From Sulfurovum sp. (lineage in GTDB: Bacteria > Campylobacterota > Campylobacteria > Campylobacterales > Sulfurovaceae), in the NCBI GenBank assembly GCA_024637255.1, contig JAGXFO010000009.1:1-64000 (forward strand): a stretch of DNA of 64,000 nt. The letters run 5' to 3'. Shown piece by piece: positions 44,459 to 51,810 of the stretch (positions are counted from its first letter, which is position 1; each line of letters starts with the position of its first letter). The notes beneath the pieces were generated by a model. It made no database searches. It was given only the letters and a program-made list of their open reading frames with translations, and was not told the DNA's origin. Position numbers and translations under genes: made by a program.

Positions 44459-44995
44459 TTAATATAATCCGAATTTCCCGTCAGCTCTTTTGTACATAAC
44501 ACGCATGATGCCCTCATGGTCATTAAATACAATAAATTGTCTTTTATTTTCCGCTTTTAAGGCCTCTATAGCTTCATCAAAATCAAGTGGTTTGTGAAGT
44601 TCGAGATCCATAGGAACGATTTCAAGTTCTTCGTTTGTGTTGTACTCAGTCACCGCTTCAGCTTCGACACCCATGTCTTTAAAGCTCATAATTCTATGAC
44701 CTTTAATTTTGTCTGCATGACGTCTGAGTGATTTTTTGACCCTTTCTATAGCAAGGTCGATTGCTGCATATACATCTTTGCCTACTTGCGTAATCACAAT
44801 AGTATTTTTATCTTTAAGATTTAGTATGAATTCTACGACAAAGCCTTTTTTCCCACTTTTCTCGTTGGCAGCAATGACAGTATTTGCTGAAATAATGTCT
44901 AAATGATATTTGTCCAGCCCTTCTATGGCTGCATCAGCATACGCTTTTATAGGTTCTGTAAGTTCAAAATGTCTTCCCGTAATACTTTTGTTCAT
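44459..44995 (-). CDS. hpf: Ribosome hibernation-promoting factor, long form
   Basis: A 178-residue long-type HPF. An N-terminal S30AE domain (ITGRHFELTEPIKAYADAAIEGLDKY, then VGKDVYAAIDLAIERVKKSLRRHADKIKGH in parts) occludes the 30S site. The C-terminal dimerisation domain (KPLDFDEAIEALKAENKRQFIVFNDHEGIMRVMYKRADGKFGLY in parts) makes 100S dimers. AAGGA precedes the ATG. A perfect inverted repeat overlaps the probable -10 box (see 45016-45044). Confidence 0.94.
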   Translation of the reverse strand: MNKSITGRHFELTEPIKAYADAAIEGLDKYHLDIISANTVIAANEKSGKKGFVVEFILNLKDKNTIVITQVGKDVYAAIDLAIERVKKSLRRHADKIKGHRIMSFKDMGVEAEAVTEYNTNEELEIVPMDLELHKPLDFDEAIEALKAENKRQFIVFNDHEGIMRVMYKRADGKFGLY

Positions 44996-45015
44996 AATAT
45001 ATCCTTAGTTTTAAA

Positions 45016-45044
45016 GTATAGATAAACCCATTATCTATACTTAA
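45016..45044 (-). promoter_or_regulatory. Perfect 12-5-12 inverted repeat at the hpf promoter
   Basis: AAGTATAGATAA-ACCCA-TTATCTATACTT. Its hpf-proximal arm contains TATACT (minus strand, 45017-45022), a likely -10 box 22 bases before the hpf ATG. It could be an operator or a 5' hairpin. Confidence 0.5.
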
Positions 45045-45100
45045 TGGTAACTTAAGTAGCTTAATGAAAGGTAAATAGAGGGGGCAAAGAAAAGAGAGTT

Positions 45101-45124
45101 TTTCAGAGGAGGATTCCTCTGAAA
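45101..45124 (-). terminator. Terminator hairpin of the pilin-like operon
   Basis: TTTCAGAGGA-GGAT-TCCTCTGAAA, a perfect 10-bp stem 14 bases past the last pilin gene's stop. On the minus strand it is followed by AAACTCTCTTTTCTTT, which is U-rich but not a clean U run. Confidence 0.6.
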
Positions 45125-45137
45125 GTTAATGAAGATT

Positions 45138-45797
45138 TTAGAGGCTTTCTTGCCCGGCTATAAAGGCATGTCCTGTTTCTTTTGTTATGCGGATAATTAA
45201 ATCATTGGAACCATCTACAAAGCCAAAAACAATATTGCAATCAGATGGCATATATTTACTGTAGTCATTGGTGGCAAGCGTTCCTAATGATGTTGTCTTT
45301 AGACCGTTGAATGGACGCCCAAGATGATCAAATGCAATATGCTGTGAGGAGCAACCTCCGCTCATTGAAATACTGTCGATACCATATTTGTTGCCCAGAA
45401 AAATATTAGGACTTTCATCGCTGCCTATAGATGAAAAAGAGCCACTACTGTTGTACATATATTTTCCGTTGGCAGGGTCTATGGCAGATTCTGCTTTATT
45501 AACACTCCCGCTTATGTCAATATCTGAAGATATGGTGTAATATGCGTTTGAACCCCCTGTAAATTTTATCATCCACAACTTTTGTTGCCAGTTCGTAACA
45601 AACGGATCCGTCTTATCATCATTCAAAGCCAAATGCTGTGTATAGCGGATAGCAGAGAGGATATTGTCTGCCGCTTCTTGTCTAAGGTCACGCTCCATTC
45701 TTGGCAGTGCTAACGCAGCAAGGATGCCTAAAACTACAATGACAAAGACAAGTTCTATCATGGTAAAAGCTTTTGTGTGTTTATATAAAGTTCTCAT
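45138..45797 (-). CDS. Type IV pilin-like / pseudopilin protein (GspH/MshA type)
   Basis: A 219-residue prepilin with a positively charged leader (MRTLYKHTKAF) and the class III signal TMIELVFVIVVLGILAALALP, where the Glu at +5 and hydrophobic helix direct prepilin peptidase and filament assembly. The C-terminal globular part carries two Cys (SGGCSSQ, PSDCNIV) able to form a disulfide. It is the last gene of a five-gene operon and overlaps its upstream neighbour by 4 bases. No pilus ATPase or secretin lies in the window. Confidence 0.8.
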   Translation of the reverse strand: MRTLYKHTKAFTMIELVFVIVVLGILAALALPRMERDLRQEAADNILSAIRYTQHLALNDDKTDPFVTNWQQKLWMIKFTGGSNAYYTISSDIDISGSVNKAESAIDPANGKYMYNSSGSFSSIGSDESPNIFLGNKYGIDSISMSGGCSSQHIAFDHLGRPFNGLKTTSLGTLATNDYSKYMPSDCNIVFGFVDGSNDLIIRITKETGHAFIAGQESL

Positions 45798-46261
45798 ATT
45801 TTTTGCAAGCTCCTTCTGTGGTAGGTAATGTTTGGAGCACTTGCGCCGCCAGGATGATCCAAGTCTTTATAACTGACAAAGACATCGACGATAATGCTGA
45901 GTGGTGATTTTGGATTGACTACACTATTGCTCAGTGTTCTGCAATTGGCATGTAAGTTTGTATTGCCAATATAAGAGATATTAACATCAATATTATAGAT
46001 GTCACCTACACCGTCACCATCACTGTCACCATACTTACCAGAGATATTGTTGAGACAGTTGGAAGTATTGTGTTCATTTGCCGTGACTGCCATGATGGCA
46101 TACTCAGTATAACTTTTAGCCAGAAGCATAGACTGCTCGCGCTGAAACTGAGCGGTGGTCTCCTGAACCATTTTTCCCGAAAGACTCATGATAAATGCCG
46201 CCACAGTTGCCATCAGGACAATGATGAAAATGGCTGTTAACATCGAAAATGCTTTTCTCAT
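45794..46261 (-). CDS. PilX-like minor pilin with a calcium-type loop
   Basis: A 155-residue protein with a class III-like N-terminus (MRKAFSMLTAIFIIVLMATVAAFIMSL split as leader and helix; the usual Glu+5 is replaced, as in some PilX/GspK minor pilins). GDSDGDGVGD at about residues 77-86 is a DxDxDG calcium-binding loop. Two Cys flank it (SNCLNN, HANCRT). It overlaps the next gene by 4 bases and abuts the upstream gene. Confidence 0.65.
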   Translation of the reverse strand: MRKAFSMLTAIFIIVLMATVAAFIMSLSGKMVQETTAQFQREQSMLLAKSYTEYAIMAVTANEHNTSNCLNNISGKYGDSDGDGVGDIYNIDVNISYIGNTNLHANCRTLSNSVVNPKSPLSIIVDVFVSYKDLDHPGGASAPNITYHRRSLQKI

Positions 46262-47076
46262 TAGAATACCGCCTTTTCTTTACAAGCTGTGATGTTGACA
46301 TCTTCACTGATACGCTCATGTTTGCAGATTTTAAAGCGTAAGGTGCGTCCGCCTCCTTGAAATTTAAAGGTGGCGACATTTTTCATAAGTAGTGATTTGG
46401 TAGCACCTAGTGCAACTGCAGGAGTAGGATCAAAATTATAATATAAAAATAGATCACCATTCTCTACTACGAGTGCATAGGAACTCCATGCCAGTTTATA
46501 GTGTTCGACGATTCTTGTTGCACCTGTTCCATCAAGAGTCAGTAATTCTCCTATTCCCGCACTAATATTATGCTCAATACTGTCATCAGGAAAATAAATA
46601 GCCGCATTGCTAATATTTTTTGTGTTATTTGATAGTTTCGCTATGATTGTATTGGTCATACCTAAATCTGAACCAGGTGTTGATAGATTTGTTTGCGTGC
46701 TTGTATTAATATCACAAAATCCGCTCCATCCTGGTCTGTCAGTCGCATTGAAACTCTCTGCATCACTGCCTACCCACTGCAACCCTTTATAGTTATCTCC
46801 ATCAGGACTCCCCAAATTTGATTCAATTGATTCATAAGTATTGCCATTTGTGATCCGGTACACTGTGCCGGGTATGGCGGATGCGAGTCTGTTGGCTATC
46901 TGCGCAGCAGCAAGTTCTGTTTTAAGCGTGGCATTGTGTTGTGCTCTTTGAACGATGTAGCTTTCATACACTTTGGCAATCAATTCAGAACCTATAGAGG
47001 CAACAATGCCGAGTATGACAATGACAAAGATAAGTTCAAGCATGCTGAAAGCAGGTGTAAGTCGATAGTGTCTCAT
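46261..47076 (-). CDS. PilW-like minor pilin
   Basis: A prepilin of about 271 residues when started at the ATG 47074-47076, chosen because it gives a short leader MRHYRLTPAF right before SMLELIFVIVILGIVASIG and has GAGGAG about 9 bases upstream. The earlier ATG at 47109 lies in the preceding gene. The globular domain is Asn/Thr-rich and has Cys in SGFCDINT and near the end (FKICKHE, ITACKEK). It is the third gene of the operon. Confidence 0.7.
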   Translation of the reverse strand: MRHYRLTPAFSMLELIFVIVILGIVASIGSELIAKVYESYIVQRAQHNATLKTELAAAQIANRLASAIPGTVYRITNGNTYESIESNLGSPDGDNYKGLQWVGSDAESFNATDRPGWSGFCDINTSTQTNLSTPGSDLGMTNTIIAKLSNNTKNISNAAIYFPDDSIEHNISAGIGELLTLDGTGATRIVEHYKLAWSSYALVVENGDLFLYYNFDPTPAVALGATKSLLMKNVATFKFQGGGRTLRFKICKHERISEDVNITACKEKAVF

Positions 47077-47077
47077 A

Positions 47078-47800
47078 CTAGAAACTCCTCTCTTCAAGTT
47101 TGTAACCACCTATGTTACAGCTAAAAGCACGAAGGGTAATCTCTTTATCGAGTTCTTCAGGAGTGCCTGCAGCTTTTGTTAATTTAACAGTGATAGATTT
47201 TATGTTGCTAGTACCTGCCGAACCAACAAAAGGGGTATATATAATATCGGACTGATTGTAGCTGCCTCCTCCTGAAACACTATCTGCACTGTACGATATT
47301 GTAGTATTGATATTGATGGTGGTTTCTACGTAATCGGCCACCAATGTTGATTCGGGAATTAGAACAATATTTGAAGTTCCTGCAAAATCATCGATATCAT
47401 CTTTGATTTCACCTACACTATCTTCCCCTAAGGTTGTTGAGGCAGACAGAGTGCTATTGCCATCAGACCGCACAAAAGAACGGTAACTCTCTTCAGGTGT
47501 TCCTAGTCGACGACCAGTAGTAGGTACAGCTTCTACTAGACCCGCAGTTGTTGAGGCTACCCGCAAGATAGGATCAATGTATTTTTCGTCTGCATCACTC
47601 TCATCCCAGTGGTATCCCATGATCATATTGACTTGAGAAGCAGCCTCGTTGATGGCTTCCTGCTGAATGGCGACATAGCCACTTTTTGTTGCAGTACTAA
47701 TGAGCATGGGCGCTGACATCATTATGATACCCATGATAACAATAGCAAAAATCAACTCAATCATCGCAATAGCAGGGCGCATCATTTTAGCTTTTAACAT
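47078..47800 (-). CDS. PilV-like minor pilin / pseudopilin
   Basis: A 240-residue prepilin: leader MLKAKMMRPAI, then AMIELIFAIVIMGIIMMSAPM with Glu at +5. The helix is followed by EAINEAASQVNMIMGYHWDES, which resembles PilV-type minor pilins (MGYHWDE recurs in this phylum; my recognition is not checked). It lies 3 bases past the large adhesin's stop. Confidence 0.7.
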   Translation of the reverse strand: MLKAKMMRPAIAMIELIFAIVIMGIIMMSAPMLISTATKSGYVAIQQEAINEAASQVNMIMGYHWDESDADEKYIDPILRVASTTAGLVEAVPTTGRRLGTPEESYRSFVRSDGNSTLSASTTLGEDSVGEIKDDIDDFAGTSNIVLIPESTLVADYVETTININTTISYSADSVSGGGSYNQSDIIYTPFVGSAGTSNIKSITVKLTKAAGTPEELDKEITLRAFSCNIGGYKLEERSF

Positions 47801-47803
47801 TAT

Positions 47804-50743
47804 TTACCATCCCATCCTATTATTTTTCTTTGTACTGACATTACTGTCAACAACATGTCCAGTATCACCATGTCCCGCCCAACCTGAGGTACCGATAAAT
47901 CGGACTTTGTAGAAGGGAGTAGGAGGTAAGATAGCATCATCTGGATTGTAGATAAGCCAATGGTTTGTATCGGTTGGATTTGTTTCATCCAAATCTATTT
48001 CTACAGTCAGTGGCCTATCTGCTGTTGCGGTTACTGTGACAGTTTGATCTATTCCTCCAGATGTGATTCGTACCTCAGCTGGATCTTCCGTAGATGTAGA
48101 TGATGCAGAGATGATTGCAGAGCCCGCAGGATTTATTAGAAGTGTGATGTTTCCATCATTGTTGCTGGTATTATGCCCCAAAGAGAGCCACCATTTGTAT
48201 TCGTTAGTTTGTCCCTCTATTGTATTTATGCCAAAATTAGCACATGTTGTAAACCCTAAATCACAATATACATCTATAAGAATAGGTGTCGCGACATTAT
48301 CATCAGTGATATCATCATAAAAGAATTGTGATGATCTTGATCTAGCATAATAGAATGTTGCATTGTTCTCAGCATTAAGTTCTTCACAACCGGGATCTGT
48401 TGCGCAGGCTGTAGAGCCATTTTGATCTCCGATACGGCTTCCGTTGATATCAGCTATTTTTGCTGAATTGAGAGGATCTACATAACGTGAAAGCATAGAG
48501 ATGGAAAGATAAGAACCATTAACATCAAAAGGATTTGCAGGTTCATTAATTTTTCTTTGGAAATTGAACTCAAGAGGATAAGTGCTCTCATCCCATTTGA
48601 CAGTTCGGGTTCCATTTTCATCACTATTAGATCCATCTTCACCAAATCCAATGAGTTGATTTGTAATATTCGATTCATTGGCATCCGGGATGTCTGGAGT
48701 CACAGCGACAATGGGAGACACTGAAATATTATTTTCATAGTACAATGGTCCGGCTCTAAAGTTTTGGGTAATATTATTATCTTTGTTTAGTGCTTCGATA
48801 CGTGTTTGTACTCTTGCGGCCATTGGACTTCTTGTTGGCTGTGTCGCAGATGGCATACCTCTATTGTCTGCAATATAAGTAAAGTTGCCATCAGGACCAG
48901 AATGATTAGTGATATTGAGCTCTGCAAAGGCAAAGTGATGAGGTATAATCGTTACATTTCTATCTCCGCAAATATAAGTACCATTTTCATCACAGTTCAT
49001 TGGTGTATCATCATTGTCGATGGCTGACCAGTTTTGATCTTGCATATGAAGAGTAATTTTACCTACATCATCATATGATATATTTATAATTTCTTGTGAA
49101 GCTGCAGGCTGTGAGGTACTTGAGCTTGAGAAACCATTGACCATATATGCTGTTTGGGTATCATCACTATCAAGTTTACCATGCAAGAGGTTAGTTGCAT
49201 CAAGTGTATTATTTTTAAAATATTTTTTTGCAGATGCATTCAGATCATTATTAAAAGGATAACTTGCAATAGTATATTGACTAGTAGGGTTATTTGCAGC
49301 GTCCAGCGCCGTCAATGAAACATTGTAATCTCCTCCTGCACGTAGAAGATTTGGAAAGTTTTGGTGAGTGGCATTGATATCGAATTTTTTAGGACGGATA
49401 GCAAAGTTATCAGTAGAACACTCTGGAAAAGCATTAAGTGTACACATTAAACAGCCCAGTTCATTGTCATAGAGTGGATTGTATCCAGTACAATTTGTAG
49501 CACCTTTACCACAACTATACCCACCATTAGAAGAGTCACAAGGTCGACCATTCAAGACATTGCAGCGTTCATATGCTGAAAGGCCAAAGGCATCATAATA
49601 GTTGTTTGCATTGTTTATACATTGCCCAAGTCCTGCAATGTTACCCCTGTCTGAACTGGTGTATACACATTTTACACCAGTATCATCAAGAATGGCACCA
49701 AGGTCAATATAGCTGATAAGAATACGAGAGCTACGTTTGGCATAGCTAGGAAGCGTCATATTGCCTATAGCTGCAGTATCTCCCTTTCTAATGTTAAGTA
49801 TAAGAGGTTTGCCTGTATTACTGTCAATAATCGGTTCTTGAGTAATACAACTATTGTCGCTCATGTAAGGAATGACAATAAAAGACATATCAGGATCAGG
49901 ATGTGTAAAAGGTACTGCTAAATTATTACCATCAAGGTGTACAGCAGTTATAGGAGTAAATGTCTTAGCAGTTATTTTTGTTTTAATTACTTTTGATGTT
50001 CCATTATTATATTCAGTATTATTAGTATATGTATCAATGATATCAGCATGCTCTGGGGGAGGAGGGTTAAGGCTGAGATTGCCATTATAAACATAGACGA
50101 TAGCATATGATTCTTTACCATTGTATTCTGAATCGTTTATAGCGCTTACTGAAACTGTGTTATTAAGTTCAGTATTATAACCAGGAGCGCGAAAACTGTA
50201 CCAGATCTCATTAAGACCTGGAACCCCACTGTTCCCAGTTCTTCCGCTAACTCCCCCCCCCTTACAAGTCAGAATACTGTTTGTTGTAAGTGGCATCCCA
50301 GCTGTAATCGTTGCACCATCAATTGTACAGGTAAACCCCCCATTATTAATAATTCTAAAATCTGCAAGACCAGAAACTTGCGGAAGGGTATCTGTTACGC
50401 TAATATTATTATCACTGGTTGCATCATATCTTGATTCGTTTGCTATTGTTAGTATATAGGTAATAGTTTGATTTACATCAACAACCCTTGCTGAAGGTGT
50501 TTTTGCGATGAGTAAATCTACTGCCCTGGCATTACCAATGGGAGCAGAACTCACAACACATGCAGATGAAGCACTATCCCAAGCACAGGTTGTAGTAGCA
50601 TTACATGTTGTTTGCGTCTTGTAGCTACTGCAAGATTTACCACCAAATGCATTTGGTGAAAAGATAAAGACCAGCCCTAATACTAGAATATATTTTAAAT
50701 AAAATATATTTTGTAATAAGACGAGAAGTAAATTTTTTTTCAT
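47804..50743 (-). CDS. Large secreted DUF11/MshQ-like adhesin with a phase-variable G9 tract
   Basis: A 979-residue exported protein: signal peptide (hydrophobic YILVLGLVFIFSPNAFG), a Cys-rich segment (SYKTQTTCNATTTCAWD, residues 38-65), a DUF11-type domain (DLLIAKTPSARVVDVNQTIT, about 78-205), and a C-terminal part reminiscent of MshQ/DUF6701 (FAIRPKKFDI, LLRAGGDYNVSLTA, HFAFAELNITN). Two further Cys clusters lie near residues 380-460. It leads an operon with four prepilin-like proteins, so I infer a tip adhesin or cargo of a pilus. The G9 run at 50253-50261 (codons 161-164) is discussed in the findings. A8 follows the start codon. Confidence 0.7.
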   Translation of the reverse strand: MKKNLLLVLLQNIFYLKYILVLGLVFIFSPNAFGGKSCSSYKTQTTCNATTTCAWDSASSACVVSSAPIGNARAVDLLIAKTPSARVVDVNQTITYILTIANESRYDATSDNNISVTDTLPQVSGLADFRIINNGGFTCTIDGATITAGMPLTTNSILTCKGGGVSGRTGNSGVPGLNEIWYSFRAPGYNTELNNTVSVSAINDSEYNGKESYAIVYVYNGNLSLNPPPPEHADIIDTYTNNTEYNNGTSKVIKTKITAKTFTPITAVHLDGNNLAVPFTHPDPDMSFIVIPYMSDNSCITQEPIIDSNTGKPLILNIRKGDTAAIGNMTLPSYAKRSSRILISYIDLGAILDDTGVKCVYTSSDRGNIAGLGQCINNANNYYDAFGLSAYERCNVLNGRPCDSSNGGYSCGKGATNCTGYNPLYDNELGCLMCTLNAFPECSTDNFAIRPKKFDINATHQNFPNLLRAGGDYNVSLTALDAANNPTSQYTIASYPFNNDLNASAKKYFKNNTLDATNLLHGKLDSDDTQTAYMVNGFSSSSTSQPAASQEIINISYDDVGKITLHMQDQNWSAIDNDDTPMNCDENGTYICGDRNVTIIPHHFAFAELNITNHSGPDGNFTYIADNRGMPSATQPTRSPMAARVQTRIEALNKDNNITQNFRAGPLYYENNISVSPIVAVTPDIPDANESNITNQLIGFGEDGSNSDENGTRTVKWDESTYPLEFNFQRKINEPANPFDVNGSYLSISMLSRYVDPLNSAKIADINGSRIGDQNGSTACATDPGCEELNAENNATFYYARSRSSQFFYDDITDDNVATPILIDVYCDLGFTTCANFGINTIEGQTNEYKWWLSLGHNTSNNDGNITLLINPAGSAIISASSTSTEDPAEVRITSGGIDQTVTVTATADRPLTVEIDLDETNPTDTNHWLIYNPDDAILPPTPFYKVRFIGTSGWAGHGDTGHVVDSNVSTKKNNRMGW
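50253..50261 (-). repeat. Homopolymeric G9 tract in the adhesin gene
   Basis: Nine C on the plus strand, nine G in the coding strand (CKGGGVS). Runs of G of this length are contingency loci in Campylobacter and Helicobacter. A one-base change would truncate the protein soon after residue 165. Confidence 0.75.
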
Positions 50744-51078
50744 TTTATATCCTCTTATATTATGTCAGATAGTTTAAACATTCATTTATTATACAGTAAA
50801 TGTATAATAAAAAGCTATATTAAAGTGAGAAATCTATTCGGTTGGTCACCATCAGAGAACGAAATATATCAATTCAAATTGTAACTCAACCATCTCTTTT
50901 TAAAAGCCCACGACTTCGGCCTTTGATTCACAATAGGTTTTGTTTTGTTATCCATAATTATAATCACATAAATGAACTTAAATTTTGGGCAATTGAAACA
51001 ATTTATACTAAACCTAATACGCTTTTTACATACTTTGAGCTATGATATATATTATTTAGATTTTAACTAAGGTAAAAT
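50744..51078. other. Divergent intergenic region between the adhesin operon and bamD
   Basis: 335 AT-rich bases. They hold an inverted repeat with two outward-facing TATAAT boxes (50785-50811) and, just before bamD, TATGATATAT and the AAGG site. The middle part (50850-51040) has no convincing gene; the one 67-codon frame lacks a ribosome site. Confidence 0.55.
50785..50811. promoter_or_regulatory. Inverted repeat with two outward -10 boxes
   Basis: TTTATTATAC-7 nt-GTATAATAAA, perfect 10-bp arms. The left arm contains TATAAT for leftward transcription (50788-50793, minus), 45 bases from the adhesin ATG; the right arm contains TATAAT for rightward transcription (50803-50808). Confidence 0.5.
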
Positions 51079-51726
51079 ATGAAGTTGATGAAAAGTGTTT
51101 TAGTAAGTTTGGCGATGGTGTTTTTGTTTGTCGGATGTGCAGATGACAAGGAAGTGGCTGAGTTCAATAAGCCGGCATTGTACTGGTACCAGAAAATAGC
51201 AGACAGTACAACTAAGGGTAATTTGGACAAAGCAGATGCCTATTATATCTCTCTTAAGAGTGAGCATATGCGTTCGCCTCTTATGCCAACGGCACTGATG
51301 ATGCTCGCACAAGCGCATATGAATGAAGAAGAGTATCTGCTTGCAAACTATTATCTTGATGAGTATAATAAACGTTTTGGTGAAGAGCAAAGCCTTGAAT
51401 ACATTGACTTTATGAAGCTTCAAGCATCATTTTTGGGCGTAAAAGATGTGTATAAGGATCAAAAACTTATTATGGACAGTATTGCTACCTCCAAAACGTA
51501 TATCAGCCGTTATCCGGGTTCTTCCTATACGCCACTTGTAAATACTATGCTTGTAAGATTACACATGAGTCAGTATTTGCTCAATGAAAACATTGCAGCA
51601 CTGTATGACCGCACAGGGAAAGATGAAGCAGCAAAGATTTACAGAGAAAAAAACAAAGGTTCTGTTGTAGAAATGACAGATATTACTCCGCCTGAAAAAG
51701 GTATCGTGGGTAAAATATTTGATTAG
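51079..51726 (+). CDS. bamD: Outer membrane assembly lipoprotein BamD
   Basis: A 215-residue lipoprotein of the BAM complex. Signal peptide with lipobox LFVGC (Cys20), then TPR-like helical repeats: KPALYWYQKIADSTTKGNLDKADAYYI, PTALMMLAQAHMNEEEYLLANYYLDEYNKRF and ISRYPGSSYTPLVNTMLVRL in parts. It stands just before lon, the order also known in Campylobacter. RBS AAGG is 5-6 bases before the ATG. Confidence 0.9.
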   Translation: MKLMKSVLVSLAMVFLFVGCADDKEVAEFNKPALYWYQKIADSTTKGNLDKADAYYISLKSEHMRSPLMPTALMMLAQAHMNEEEYLLANYYLDEYNKRFGEEQSLEYIDFMKLQASFLGVKDVYKDQKLIMDSIATSKTYISRYPGSSYTPLVNTMLVRLHMSQYLLNENIAALYDRTGKDEAAKIYREKNKGSVVEMTDITPPEKGIVGKIFD

Positions 51727-51810
51727 CACTTCATGGCAAGGACAATTATTTGTCCGCGCTATCTACGTATGAATAAATAATAAATAATTTTAAATAACAA
51801 AGGAATACTT

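Noticed and set aside
50842..51045. 67-codon frame in the adhesin-bamD gap
   Set aside because: No ribosome site, mixed composition, and it lies in the promoter-bearing AT-rich gap.
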